26,039 nucleotides of DNA, from NCBI GenBank assembly GCA_000934385.1, contig KN880740.1:1-26039 (forward strand), in the 5' to 3' direction. The notes beneath the pieces were generated by a model. The model was not told the origin of the DNA and ran no database searches. It worked only from the letters and a program-made list of their open reading frames with translations. The position numbers and the translations under genes are program-made. How positions within the stretch are numbered: position 1 is the first letter of the stretch; each line of letters begins with the position of its first letter. The DNA comes from Cylindrobasidium torrendii FP15055 ss-10 (lineage: Eukaryota > Basidiomycota > Agaricomycetes > Agaricales > Physalacriaceae). Shown here piece by piece: positions 11,201 to 20,568 of this stretch.

Positions 11201-11344
11201 CGCCAAATTGAAGGGCTTCGGGGACAGATCAATGCCTGGCGTCGGTGTCGGCTGAGTAGTGACATATCCCGGATTGGGGACCTGCGAAATTCGGTTTTGC
11301 GCGTCGGAGGACGCCTTCGTCTTCGACTCTCCACAGCAGCTCAT
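8222..11344 (-). CDS. Hsp70-like (HSPA12-type) actin-fold ATPase with proline-rich N-terminus
   Basis: It belongs to the divergent Hsp70/HSPA12-like ATPases that are expanded in mushrooms; clients and roles are mostly unknown. I read about 20 exons and about 715 residues. The start at 11344 has a CCACCATGA context. Residues 1-145 are disordered and rich in Pro, Ser and Gly, beginning MSCCGESK; two adjacent Cys could be lipid-modified (inference). The nucleotide-binding domain follows: phosphate-1 motif DFGTTFSGVSYG at about 149-160, PAAWDAKGC, phosphate-2 motif CDAGGGTVDLAVYK, and adenosine motif LLLVGGFAGSEYL. The C-terminus carries FELGLELDSAEVRG and EWGRVTFDFLN, as in fungal relatives. There is no classical Hsp70 substrate-binding domain or EEVD tail. 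Two splice choices are unsure: a 54-nt intron (10253-10306) that is also open when retained, and the intron near 8881, readable as GC-AG or GT-AG. Confidence 0.85.
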
Positions 11345-11810
11345 GGTGGTCGGCCAGTCGTCCCAAACATCGGTTTGACAGGATGGGCGCTAATGTCAGG
11401 TACCGCCTCCGGTGGCTGTGCTTTGTTTGATCCCGTTTAGGCATTGTAAGTTTGAGGTCGTCCAATCGGGCTGGGTGACCAGAAATTCGTGAGACGATTC
11501 TGCGAGGAATCGTTGTACGAGAAATCTTGCTGGGTCTATCCAAGTTCACACTGCAGCAAGCACCAGCTATGACATTGTACATGCTATGTTCTCCGGTCCC
11601 CGCAAAGCATTTGGAAGATATGATGACCACGACGGTCATGGTCTCATCGTTGTCTTGAAACGGCATAGGTAGCTTGTATACCTTCCTTCCAATCCGGATG
11701 TAATGAGTAAACGCCGTAGCAAGTTGCTTCACAAGGGCCACATTCAATGACAAAGAGCCGAAGAGCAATTCCAATGCCAGATCTCGGTAGTTGAATGTCG
11801 CATGAGACAT
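11229..11810 (-). CDS. Doubtful 193-residue ORF upstream of the Hsp70-like gene
   Basis: An open frame from ATG 11810 to 11229 lies directly upstream of, and for 116 bases overlaps in another frame, the first exon of the Hsp70-like gene. I recognise no domain. The first about 85 residues look plausible as protein (YRDLALELLFGSLSLNVALV, YKLPMPFQDNDETMTVVVII), while the rest is Arg- and His-rich and looks like noise. It could be a small separate gene, an upstream ORF in a long 5' leader, or chance. Its length is more than expected by chance in one frame but not decisive. Confidence 0.2.
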   Translation of the reverse strand: MSHATFNYRDLALELLFGSLSLNVALVKQLATAFTHYIRIGRKVYKLPMPFQDNDETMTVVVIISSKCFAGTGEHSMYNVIAGACCSVNLDRPSKISRTTIPRRIVSRISGHPARLDDLKLTMPKRDQTKHSHRRRYLTLAPILSNRCLGRLADHHELLWRVEDEGVLRRAKPNFAGPQSGICHYSADTDARH

Positions 11811-13060
11811 CGTATCTTCTTAATGTTAGCTCAATGCATGCGTTCAACAAAAGGATGATAAGCCCCCAACACGGTACGCGGACGACGCAGCTCTGGAGTT
11901 TATTCCAGTGACACCAAGATGTTCACTGCCCGCTATCCGCGCCGAAGTTTCCACTTGTGGGTCAAGCCAAAGTAATTCTATTTGTCTACACACGCCACTT
12001 CATAGAGCACTTTGCGAGGGTTTAGGAATCTAAGCCGCGGTGAATGGTATCGACCACAAGTAATATTTCTCCTGAGACAGAGATGTCAGGGTAGTACTTA
12101 GAGCGCAGGGGAAAAGAGCAAGTGACATGTTCTAAGTAGTACCTACCTCACACCAAGCGTGAGCCGCGTTTCGGGGGGTTAGGCAGCTGAGTTCGATGAG
12201 CGTTCGATTTGGCGCGCACGGTTCGAACGCAGCTAACCAAGAGAGTTCCATCCCGGATACTTAATTTGCGTTTGATTGAGTTGAGTTGACAGTGAGAAGT
12301 ATTTGTCACAAACGCGCGTTTGGGTCGATATGGGTCACGACAAATCCTTTTTCAGAGGCTGGCTTTGACATGCAGCGATTGTAGAGCAATGACAAGTCTA
12401 TATTGAAATCGTGCACTCAGGTTCAAAACACGCGTTCTATAATGTGGGTAAGCTCAATAGTAGAATGGGTGGTATTTGCTACCAGCTAGTAGGGCTAGAA
12501 AAGCGGGGGGTAAGCCAAATTACGATGTAGTAAGGCCTTACGGATACTGGGACTCATTGAAAGGTTCTTAATGGTATAATTGAATGTAGTAATGAAAAGA
12601 TCTGAGTGGTGCTATGAAGGAGCTACGCTGGACAGGATGCTCAGTGGCGTTGATATACCCCGACATTGAGGACGGCAAATAGCGAAAGCCCTCACCAGAT
12701 GGCTCCAATAGCACTTCAACTTCCTTATCAATGCTTGGTAGGCTACACTAACCAACTAACACAGATGTTCAGAATAGGAAAGCCGTGTCAGTCAAATGAG
12801 CTAGAATTGGGCGCTCAGCGGTGAATTCAATCACGACAGAGTAGAATCCTCGTCCACAGCTCCTCGAAGGACTAAATTGAGAGATGGCAATTTATTCCAA
12901 GGCTACACTCTCGAGGTGCATCGCCCCTCGCGTCAATCACTCCTTGTTCCCGATCACCACGTGGCTACGATCAAGCCTGCCGACGGCAAACGCGTCTTTG
13001 CTCTCTCCTCACCTTTCACAATTTCCCTCGGACACCAAACCTGCTGCGCTACACCGTACC
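11811..13060. other. Long intergenic region, no gene seen
   Basis: About 1.25 kb separate the Hsp70-like locus from the small gene at 13061. Stops are frequent in every frame on both strands up to about 12880. From 12884 a plus-strand frame is open and joins the gene at 13061; it may be 5' leader or an N-terminal extension. An imperfect inverted repeat at 12177-12238 is the only structure noted. Promoters of both flanking genes must lie here. Confidence 0.5.
12177..12238. repeat. Imperfect inverted repeat
   Basis: Outer arms GGTTAG (12177-12182) and CTAACC (12233-12238) enclose inner arms GCGTTCGA (12200-12207) and TCGAACGC (12223-12230). The inner loop is 15 nt. It lies in the gene-free stretch. 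It could be a protein-binding site or a decayed repeat end; the function is unknown. Confidence 0.45.
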
Positions 13061-13488
13061 ATGGCACCAGGACCACTCAGCCAGAAACTTACTCAAATTG
13101 GCTCACGCTGGGCCCTCGATATCCTACGGCCTGAAACCCAGTTTGGCACCTTCCTACAGGCGCTGGCGAAGCACCCCGGCTTGACACAGGACACCGTCAC
13201 GGCCGCCCAGTTGCTGGAGAGACATGCTGCATTGAAGAAGGTGCGTTTCCCTTTTGATTTATCGTTCTCATTGCGGGCTTGCGAATCCAGTCTTTCAAGC
13301 CCTTGCATCGTACCCATATATCCCAATTGTCCCTGCTGTTTCTGATTCATATGCAGTATCCACTGTCGCCCAGAATGCTCAAACCCGCTTCATCGCCACA
13401 ATACTATTCGCGCTTGATAGAGGCGACGGAGATGTCAGCACAGGGAATCGGACGTCCAGGATGGAAGCGCCTGCTTGGAATCCGGTAG
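13061..13488 (+). CDS. Small two-exon protein, possibly mitochondrial
   Basis: Exons 13061-13240 and 13357-13488 with a 116-nt intron (GTGCGT...ATGCAG) give 103 residues from MAPGPLSQKLTQIGSRWALD to GWKRLLGIR. The start at 13061 has a good fungal context (TACCATGGC) and follows a pyrimidine-rich leader. The same frame is open upstream to an ATG at 12884, adding 59 residues rich in Ser, Arg and Leu with almost no acidic residues, which would look like a mitochondrial presequence. The small basic protein with a Pro-rich second exon (YPLSPRMLKPASSPQYYSRL) would suit a mitochondrial ribosomal or assembly subunit, but I cannot name the family. Its 3' end faces the F-box gene only 85 bp away. Confidence 0.6.
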
Positions 13489-13573
13489 CCACCGCCAATA
13501 AACTTTCTTCACACCTTCCACTGCCCTGCCATATCCTCGAACCATATTATTTCTCGTGAAGTCCATGAATTGT

Positions 13574-14857
13574 CTAGTCCTGTGGTATGAATCCGATGCT
13601 AATTACATTCTTCTCGTCCAACTTCGCCAGCTTCTTCCTAACAGTGGCCTCCAATTCTTCGGGAACCCCGTCGCCCAAATGACTCTTCAACGTGAACACA
13701 ATGCTGACGCCCTCGAATGCCGGCAGGCTCAAGCATCTTTCCAGCATGGTCCACTCCTCGTCTACTGTATAGTCCACCACCCTCCCATCCAGCGTGAACG
13801 AAACCTCTTTCATGGCCTGCGAGCGTACCTGCGTGAGCAACAGAGCCACTGTCACCATATCTCCGTCCCCTCGGCACGCCTCCAGCCCAACCTGACGAAA
13901 GTGCAGTCGCTGCAATTTCATACACGCACCAAGCTGCAGACACTCCGCGATCTCAACTGCAAAACATCGGTCGTCAGTCATATCCACGAAAACGAAACGA
14001 GTGAACATACCAGCAGATAGAAAATGTGTCAAGAAGGACAGACTAAGCGATTCCAAGACTGGGGCAGATGCATGGATGAGTGCGGCACAAGGGCTGAGCT
14101 CGTCGGACGTCAGGCGCAGCATTTCGAGATCTTTGAGAGGCAGACTCGGCGTGAAACGAGAAATCCAGTTAAAGATATCTGGCCGCGCTGGTAGGAAGAC
14201 ACCAAAGGCTTTGAAGAGCTGACCCTGTTGGAAGCGACAGGAGCGTAGCGCGGGCCATGGGGAGGGCCCAATAGGTGTGTCTGCGGGTTCGTACAAGTGC
14301 AATGTGAGCTCTTCGTCGTTCGGGATGTTGTAGCACATAGCGAGGTTCAGATTCTCCAGAAGTGGAAAAGATGAAAGAAACTCTGAGGCGTGTGTGAAGC
14401 TCGTGAAGGCGACGTTTCTGAGGCTGAGGGTCGTGATTTGTTTAGGAAGGTTTGTGAAGCCCTGGGTGACGCCCGGAGGCACTTGGACACGACTTAGGCT
14501 CAAATGTGATAGTGAGGTGAAGACGCTCGCGCGTAGTCGTTTCCACATAGGGTCAAAGTCACTGAGACAGCAGTGAGCCTGGCCGGCGCTGGCGAGGTCG
14601 ACGGAGTGGATGTAGGGTAAGAGTATGTTGTTTGAGGCGTCTGTCGCGTCCAAGAGATGATCAATGTTGTCTGGCGAAACTGTGACGGCTCGCCATAGGT
14701 GGTATCGAGCAGCGGAGGTCCAAGAGGGCGCGACGACGCTGCAAGCGGCCAGCGTAGGTTTGTCGTCGTGTAGGAAGTCAATGATGATATCGCATATTTC
14801 CGGCGGGAGTCGCGCGCCGGTTGATGTGTAATGGCGGGGTGTCGCATTTGTCGCCAT
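13574..14857 (-). CDS. F-box protein
   Basis: F-box proteins bind Skp1 and bring substrates to SCF ubiquitin ligases. The F-box is near the N-terminus: LPPEICDIIIDFLHDDKPTL, then CSVVAPSWTSAARYHLWR, at about residues 16-55. The rest is a leucine-rich, weakly repeated region (ITTLSLRNVAF, LENLNLAMC, LEMLRLTSDE, LESLSLSFL, LQRLHFRQ), as in the many mushroom F-box/LRR-like proteins; the substrate is unknown. The same frame is open back to 15007, but I chose the ATG at 14857 because a TATA box (14929-14937) lies inside that extension. One 54-nt intron (13957-14010) is stop-free; removing it joins FLSA to VEIAECLQ. The model gives 409 residues, or 427 with the intron retained. Confidence 0.85.
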   Translation of the reverse strand: MATNATPRHYTSTGARLPPEICDIIIDFLHDDKPTLAACSVVAPSWTSAARYHLWRAVTVSPDNIDHLLDATDASNNILLPYIHSVDLASAGQAHCCLSDFDPMWKRLRASVFTSLSHLSLSRVQVPPGVTQGFTNLPKQITTLSLRNVAFTSFTHASEFLSSFPLLENLNLAMCYNIPNDEELTLHLYEPADTPIGPSPWPALRSCRFQQGQLFKAFGVFLPARPDIFNWISRFTPSLPLKDLEMLRLTSDELSPCAALIHASAPVLESLSLSFLTHFLSAGMFTRFVFVDMTDDRCFAVEIAECLQLGACMKLQRLHFRQVGLEACRGDGDMVTVALLLTQVRSQAMKEVSFTLDGRVVDYTVDEEWTMLERCLSLPAFEGVSIVFTLKSHLGDGVPEELEATVRKKLAKLDEKNVISIGFIPQD

Positions 14858-15326
14858 TGTAGGCGGTGGGGAAGAGAGAGGAATATGGCGAATGTGGCAG
14901 TACACAATCAGCCAGTTGATCGTCAGGCCTTTATATACTGTCCAAGATGGCTGCATGGTATATTGTTCCGGTCCTGTAAGAGTATTTTCCACGGTCTTTG
15001 TTAACATTGCGGGGCGTAGAGTCTGAACAATGTGAGTTGTATGTAAGAGACCGTATGAACCCTTTTATCTTTGTTCTAACAATGACAGAAGGACGTGTAT
15101 TTGCCTCGCCGGAACCCGATTAATGCCGTCGAACTGTGTATACCATATATGGGACATGTATAGCGCTCTTCGTCGAACCCTTATTCAGGCTCGTAGTTAC
15201 CAAGGCATCTACGTGGTTGAGGAACAACTTGATCCTCTCAGTCATGGAAAAGAAAGTCTTGACAAGGTATCAAATATCAACCAAACGAATGTCCATGACC
15301 TGCATCCATACTCATACCCGTAGCAC
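14858..15326. other. Intergenic region between F-box gene and esterase gene
   Basis: This stretch holds the F-box promoter, including its TATA box, and the 3' UTR of the esterase. No other gene is visible. Confidence 0.5.
14929..14937 (-). promoter_or_regulatory. TATA box of the F-box gene
   Basis: The minus strand reads TATATAAAG, a full TATA consensus, 72 nt before the ATG at 14857. This supports that ATG rather than the upstream one at 15007. Confidence 0.6.
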
Positions 15327-17548
15327 CTACTTAGCCATAATAGCATTAATCTTTTCCATCGCTTCTTGCCTATACGTATCTTTGATGACTGTCACACCCG
15401 TGTCACTAAACGCCAGCATCTGCGCCCCCGCCGACGTCCACCTCGGCCACGCTGGACTATTCCCACCATTAGGATCAAGGTTGTTCACGAAATGGATCAC
15501 ATATTCCGCTAGAGGACCGCCCCCATACGCATCCAACAAGTCAGACGAATGGAACGCCCCTAAGTAAGGCGTGCTCTTCATTGTCTTGTGTGCTATACAC
15601 TCACGTCAGTACAGTAGTCTCGAAGCATAGGGAGGGCGCCGAACCAAATGTCCAGATATCCGAATTCGAATTTCCTTCGAGTGCGCGGAGGAAGAATCGC
15701 CGGGGCGCCTGGAAGACCGCGTCGCCCTGGAACGCTGCGAGTCTCTTGAACTGTGGCGTGAGTGCGTTCTTATCACCGGTGTCGAAGGGGCTCCCGGCGG
15801 TGAGTTCAGAAGGGTACGACTCCATTACCGCGTCGAGGTCTTTGTCGGATGCCTTGTCTTTAAAGTAGATCTCGCCCACATAAGTACGGAATTCATCATC
15901 AGTTCTAGGGGGATAAATGAGATGCTTAGTGAGATCGGGGAAAGAGGCGGCGTACGTGACGTTGAGCTGGGAGAAGGAGAAGAGGGTGCCTTCATCATCA
16001 CAGTCACCTGAAAGGACAGGTGAGCATTGACACTCATTACGGGGAAATGGCAGGGCGTACCATTAACAATAGGAACGGCAGACACCTTTCCAGCAGTGAC
16101 GAGCGTCTGTGGCTCATCGCTGAACAAGACACCGTCCACTCTAGGCCTCCATGGCAGTGATAGTGCCTATCCAATCATGAGCTCAAACTTACCTGGAAGC
16201 ACGATTCGACATACCTGGTAGTCGAAGATGAATGGACTCTCATCGACAGCAGCCTTCAGGGTATCATAGTCGACCGCACGCAGACAAGCAAGGGTATCGG
16301 CCTCGCTAGAACAGCCAGTTTTGTCGACAAGAGTGTCGTAGTCAGCTTGCCCAGCAGTGATATCTGACATCGACCCGGGGGAGCCAGAGTTCATGAATGC
16401 GGCTCGGAAAAGCCCTTCATTGTCGCCGTCCTTCATGACCATATGCAGCGAGACGGAAATGGCGCCTGCGGATTCTCCCCAGCTGCAAAATGCTAGCATC
16501 AGTGATGATGATTTACTTGCAATAAAGATACGCAACGCACATTGTGACTTTGTTCGGATCTCCTCCAAAACTCAAAATGTATTTCTGAATCCACTTGAGC
16601 GCTAGGCGTTCTGATAACAGTTTAGCACAAAAGGTTTGGATGAACGCTGTTTGGAACCACGCACGGTCATGCAGACCCAAGTTTCCGACTCCTGCATCTT
16701 TGACTTCTTGACCCGCGAGGAATCCGAAGGCTAGTTCAGGCGTATGCATAGTAAGCAAATGGATGTCTGAAGGCGAAAACACTAACCGGAGACGCGATAG
16801 TTCATGGAGACGTAGATGACAGGCTCTCCCAATTGGATAGACCGACTGACAATGCCTGATCCATCCGTGGCCGCCGTGCTACCCTCTTGGAATCCACCTT
16901 GAACAAGAGTCAGAATGGAGTTGGGCAGCGTCGGTTTGTCAAGTACCGCCATAGATCCACTGGACAAGCCATCAATCAAGGTGCACTGGCAGCGCAAAGC
17001 TGATGACTTACAGCGACAACAGGAAGGTTCGAAGTATCATTCACGCCTGACGGGCGCAGCACGTTAATGCTTAGACCTATTACGAGGGTCAGAAAGTAAA
17101 CACGAATAGAATGAACGCTCACAATCCTCATCATCTGCTAGACTTGAACTTGTGGCTGCATCGAAAACCGCCTGGACGTACTCAAGTCCAGGTACATCAG
17201 GAAGGGTAGGCACTTTTGCAAGTTGCTGTGGGCATGCAGGACCATACGTGGTTGCGTTTACTGCACCAGTATAGGCGTCGACAGCCTGTGGCAAGCTAAA
17301 GCGCAGATTCCCAACTCTAGATAGCTTGAGCGTCAACATCCTAATCGAAAGGTATGCCAAGTTGAGACCACGTACGGGGGTTTGCCAAACGGAATACCCA
17401 GAAACGAGTCCACTAGGGTTGTTGCGTTCGAAACACCGGTCACCATTGCGTCGTCTAGCTTGACCGTCACCTCGGAAACGATGTCGCGTTTAGTGGGGGA
17501 CCCATAGCAAGTCTGGCTGAGAACAGCAAGGATCCAGACAGGAAACAT
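15327..17548 (-). CDS. Secreted type-B carboxylesterase / Candida rugosa lipase-like hydrolase
   Basis: It is an alpha/beta-hydrolase that should cleave carboxylic esters or lipids outside the cell. About 11 exons give about 560 residues, the usual length. The N-terminus MFPVWILAVLSQTCYGSPTKR looks like a signal peptide followed by a Lys-Arg site that a Kex2-like protease could cut. Motifs in order: GIPFGKPPVGNLRF, EDCLSINV, oxyanion-hole region WIYGGGF, nucleophile GESAGA (Ser at about 235), acid Glu in GDCDDEGTLFS (about 361), and catalytic His in GAFHSSDLL (about 490). All three triad residues are present, so it should be active. The oxyanion Gly lies across a 13-nt exon (16947-16959). Intron 16611-16664 is 54 nt and stop-free. 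Several NXT/NXS sites fit a glycoprotein. It is divergent from the gene at 17907. Confidence 0.92.
16947..16959 (-). other. 13-nt microexon in the esterase gene
   Basis: On the minus strand the bases TGGATCTATGGCG lie between an acceptor (TGTCCAG) and a donor (GTACTT). They encode Trp-Ile-Tyr-Gly plus the first base of the next Gly, exactly the oxyanion-hole segment that all members of this family need. Omitting it breaks both the frame and the motif. Confidence 0.8.
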
Positions 17549-17906
17549 GACTAGAAGGGGAAATGAGATGCAAGAAATCCTTCGACTTGATGTCTTATTA
17601 TAGTGTTGATCCCCTCGTGAGCGCGCGCCGGGTCTGACTCTACGTAGTGCAAGGGCCGGACATCCTGCGGGGGTGCGTTGGGTGCCGTCGGGAGTCGGGG
17701 CTGAGAATCAACCGATGTGGATGGGGGCGCTGAATTCGTGCTTTGGCAACGCCAGTCGAGTGGTCATCGATGATCAGTACTTCAGTAGCTACTAGCCAAA
17801 CTCTGGCACTTGGTCGTTCGATGGTACAAATGTTTCTCACGTGGGGTCGACCGGGACCGGAACACGCATGTGACCGTGACGCTAGCTTGCTCAAGTGCAT
17901 CCCACC
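17549..17906. promoter_or_regulatory. Divergent intergenic promoter region
   Basis: These 358 bp separate two divergent starts. For the esterase, the minus strand has a TATA-like CTATAATAAG at about 17593-17602, some 45-55 nt before its ATG. No clear TATA box was seen for the plus-strand gene. ORFs through this stretch on the minus strand are not convincing. Confidence 0.45.
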
Positions 17907-19400
17907 ATGGGCACAACCGGATGTATCGTTTGGCGCTACAAGAACCACTACTTTATCTACTTCCAAAACTCTGACGGCTATCACGAGCAATTTGGTGTGG
18001 ATGCATGGAGGGAAGTACCGTCTCCCGGAAACCCGCAAGCCTGGGACGAATGGCTGATGCGCAAACGCAACGAACTCGAGGTTTTTTTGCAGAAGGATTA
18101 TAAATTGAAAGCGGACGACGCATATGATGAGATATGGTCGACTGCCCCGTTGCCAGATGTCGAGTATACCTACGAGATCGACCTTGACAATCTCGTCTTC
18201 CACGAGAATTATGTTCCGTGCTTCAACCTTCGACATATGCCCTCAACAGAAGCGAAATTCCTCGAATATCTTCGCGGGTCTGACTCTTACGGAAACGCTA
18301 CATGTAGCGTCAACGCCCCGGTCGAGTGTAGATGGACGATGGCCCTGCTCGAGTCGCCCCGCCTCTGTAGTATTGACACAACAACTCTGGAAACTTATGA
18401 CTCTCTTGGAGCCAAGGTAGTCGCAGACATTGTCGAACCTCCTGCAAGTATTGCTACCCCTGTGCGCAAGCGCCTTGCAGAAGTGATCATTGCACAACTC
18501 ATGCGCTTCAACATGCCTCGGGCTTTGCTACAGCTTCGGCAAGCCGCCCAGTCATCCTCCGTGCATTCATTCACCAAAGACACCCGCACCGCTGTCGGCT
18601 TATGCCTGTTAGCAACAGTGCTGCACCCAGCGCTTTACGCGCCCCGTAGTTGGAGAACACCCATAAACTTCTTCTATCGCCACATCAAACGAAAAGGCAG
18701 TAGAAATAATTCTTTTCGGTATCTTCCTGATGAAACAGCGACTTGGTGGATCCGAGACGACATAGCTGCACACGTCGCTGCCAACCTGACGAACGAAGAC
18801 CATTTACGTGCCGCAGTCGTCAAATGTCTGCAATTCATGCAGTCGGCAACGCCCAGGAGCATTGTGTATGGTGTCCTCTTCTCCATCAGCCACTGTGCAC
18901 TCCTTTCGTGGGATCCTGTCTCCGGCAAGACCCAACACACACTCCCGCTTGTGTTCATGCCCGACGTCTACGCACAACAGCGCGAAACGGTCGGCATCAC
19001 AGCGCTTGTGTACCTGGCCGAACACATCGACGCGCTCGCAGACGGCTTCACTTGTATCCGTGCACCACAGAGCAAGTCATCCGGTCCTTTGCCCATCGAA
19101 ATCATGTCGCACATTGCGTCCTTTATCACCGTACCAAAAGACTTGTTTGCGTTTGCTTCGGCATCACAGGTATACAAGCGCGCTGCAAAGCTCAGGCTTC
19201 TCTTGCCGCAACTTGGGGGCGATATTGTAGTCGCACTGGCCCCGGAAGGTGATGGTGAACAAGTGCTAGGATCGCAAATGGTTATATGTGCGGACGGTAT
19301 AAAGCGAAGGATGTTGGAAGACTGGATATCGCCGCTTGTGCCAGAGATAGACTATATGACGTCCGAGCTACATTCATTACTTTGGCTTAAAGAGCTTTGA
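17907..19400 (+). CDS. Intronless 497-residue protein with F-box-like C-terminus
   Basis: A single uninterrupted frame. The first ATG is at 17907 in a near-perfect context (CCCACCATGG); the open frame extends slightly upstream but has no earlier ATG nearby. The N-terminus (GCIVWRYKNHYFIYFQNSDG, then VPSPGNPQAWDEWL) resembles a type of protein I recall as common in mushroom genomes but without a named function. The middle is helical and Leu-rich. Near residue 393 comes LPIEIMSHIASFITVPKDLF, which fits the start of an F-box (LPxEI...I.S.), followed by about 85 residues. An F-box near the C-terminus is unusual; Skp1 binding is therefore inference. No signal peptide or membrane segment. Being intronless among intron-rich neighbours is notable. 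Confidence 0.85.
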   Translation: MGTTGCIVWRYKNHYFIYFQNSDGYHEQFGVDAWREVPSPGNPQAWDEWLMRKRNELEVFLQKDYKLKADDAYDEIWSTAPLPDVEYTYEIDLDNLVFHENYVPCFNLRHMPSTEAKFLEYLRGSDSYGNATCSVNAPVECRWTMALLESPRLCSIDTTTLETYDSLGAKVVADIVEPPASIATPVRKRLAEVIIAQLMRFNMPRALLQLRQAAQSSSVHSFTKDTRTAVGLCLLATVLHPALYAPRSWRTPINFFYRHIKRKGSRNNSFRYLPDETATWWIRDDIAAHVAANLTNEDHLRAAVVKCLQFMQSATPRSIVYGVLFSISHCALLSWDPVSGKTQHTLPLVFMPDVYAQQRETVGITALVYLAEHIDALADGFTCIRAPQSKSSGPLPIEIMSHIASFITVPKDLFAFASASQVYKRAAKLRLLLPQLGGDIVVALAPEGDGEQVLGSQMVICADGIKRRMLEDWISPLVPEIDYMTSELHSLLWLKEL

Positions 19401-19665
19401 AGATTGCCTATGGCGACCTGAGTAGTTTTTCTTGTGGGGGCGCAGTGACATTTATGTGCTTCTTGCTGCAAAAACGAATATAATGGCGAAATTATAGACA
19501 GCTCTCTCATTCAAGATAGCATCTTTCAGACAGGGATGTGGTGGTAAGCTTTATAGCGCCTCAAAACGAATATCCGCCATTTTGGGTAGTCCATTGTGCA
19601 CTGCCACGACTCAGAATGCCGATCGTCGACGTCACTCTCTCCCATCAACCTTCCCTCTCTCATCC

Positions 19666-20568
19666 ATGCCTGCTCCATCTACAGAACAGAACTTCCGAAC
19701 CAATCTTTCGCAATTTCGGTGGGCTCGCGGACAAACGGACGACTCTGCTGCGGCTCAGTCAGCGCCGACAAACCCATTCTCCCGATTCTACAATGCGGTC
19801 GCTGGAGATTATGTCCCACTGCGCTCAAGTGAGAGGTCAAACGAGGAGGAAGCATGGTTTGCGTTGTCTAGTTGGGAAAGGTGTGTGGCTAGCTTGCACG
19901 GCTGTACAAGTTCTAACAATGCGCAGATTATTAGGATTTGGCGCGTGTCTACTTGGCGCGGCGGCTTGCTTTTTCATCGCGTTCTTGACGATGATCCGGT
20001 GCGTTTTGGTGAATTTCAGCGCCATCGTATGCGTCCTTAACTGCCCTCAGACCAACGAAGTTTGCGCTGGCATTCAGGTGTGCCTCAGATACTGTCCAGA
20101 CGTCGAATCATTCCTAACGAGTGCGCAGCCTAGGGAGTTTGCTTGTCATGTTTGGGTGTGACGCGTCCCCTTTCCTAATGCCTGTTCCTAATACAAAGTC
20201 AGATTTTCCGTGCTCATTGGCCCAATAAACCACATCAAACATCTTATATCGAAAGAGCGACTGCCGTTCACTGTCGTGTACATCGGCAGCCTGGCTCTGA
20301 CCCTCTACTTCTCTCTTGGGGTTCGCATCCAACTGTCCTTCACCAATCACAACTCAAATCGCTACAGCTGCATTCGTTCTTCGGGTCTCTTATTGCTGGA
20401 ATCGTCCAGGTGCGTTGACATTCAACCCTTCTCATTCTTGGTGCTCATGCAAACCAGATTGTGTCTCTCATTGCCTACGTACTTGCGTATTTCCCAGGAG
20501 GGACATCCACTTTACGCCTTGGTGGACAAATGGCTATGCGCGGCGCGGGAAGCCTGCTGCCTCGATGA
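19666..20568 (+). CDS. SFT2: SFT2-family Golgi membrane protein
   Basis: Sft2 is a small four-span Golgi protein; yeast genetics links it to vesicle fusion and endosome-to-Golgi traffic. Seven exons (19666-19880, 19927-19998, 20051-20077, 20129-20155, 20203-20320, 20368-20409, 20458-20568) give 203 residues, the family length. The cytoplasmic N-terminus holds [20 protein letters not shown], then [16 protein letters not shown] begins the first span. Further spans are [37 protein letters not shown] and [20 protein letters not shown]. The conserved [19 protein letters not shown] loop and the C-terminal FPGG...[10 protein letters not shown] are present. Two exons are only 27 nt. The ATG at 19666 was chosen because it opens the conserved region and follows a CT-rich leader. 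Confidence 0.93.

Noticed and set aside
14858..15007. N-terminal extension of the F-box protein to an ATG at 15007
   Set aside because: A full TATA box at 14929-14937 lies inside it, and the F-box normally sits close to the N-terminus.
17640..18236. 198-codon minus-strand frame over the start of the 17907 gene
   Set aside because: It lies opposite a better-supported coding frame with a strong start context and has no recognisable protein features.
13574..20568. A secondary-metabolite or other functional gene cluster around the esterase
   Set aside because: The neighbours (two F-box-like genes and SFT2) are unrelated housekeeping or regulatory types, and no synthase, transporter or pathway regulator is present.
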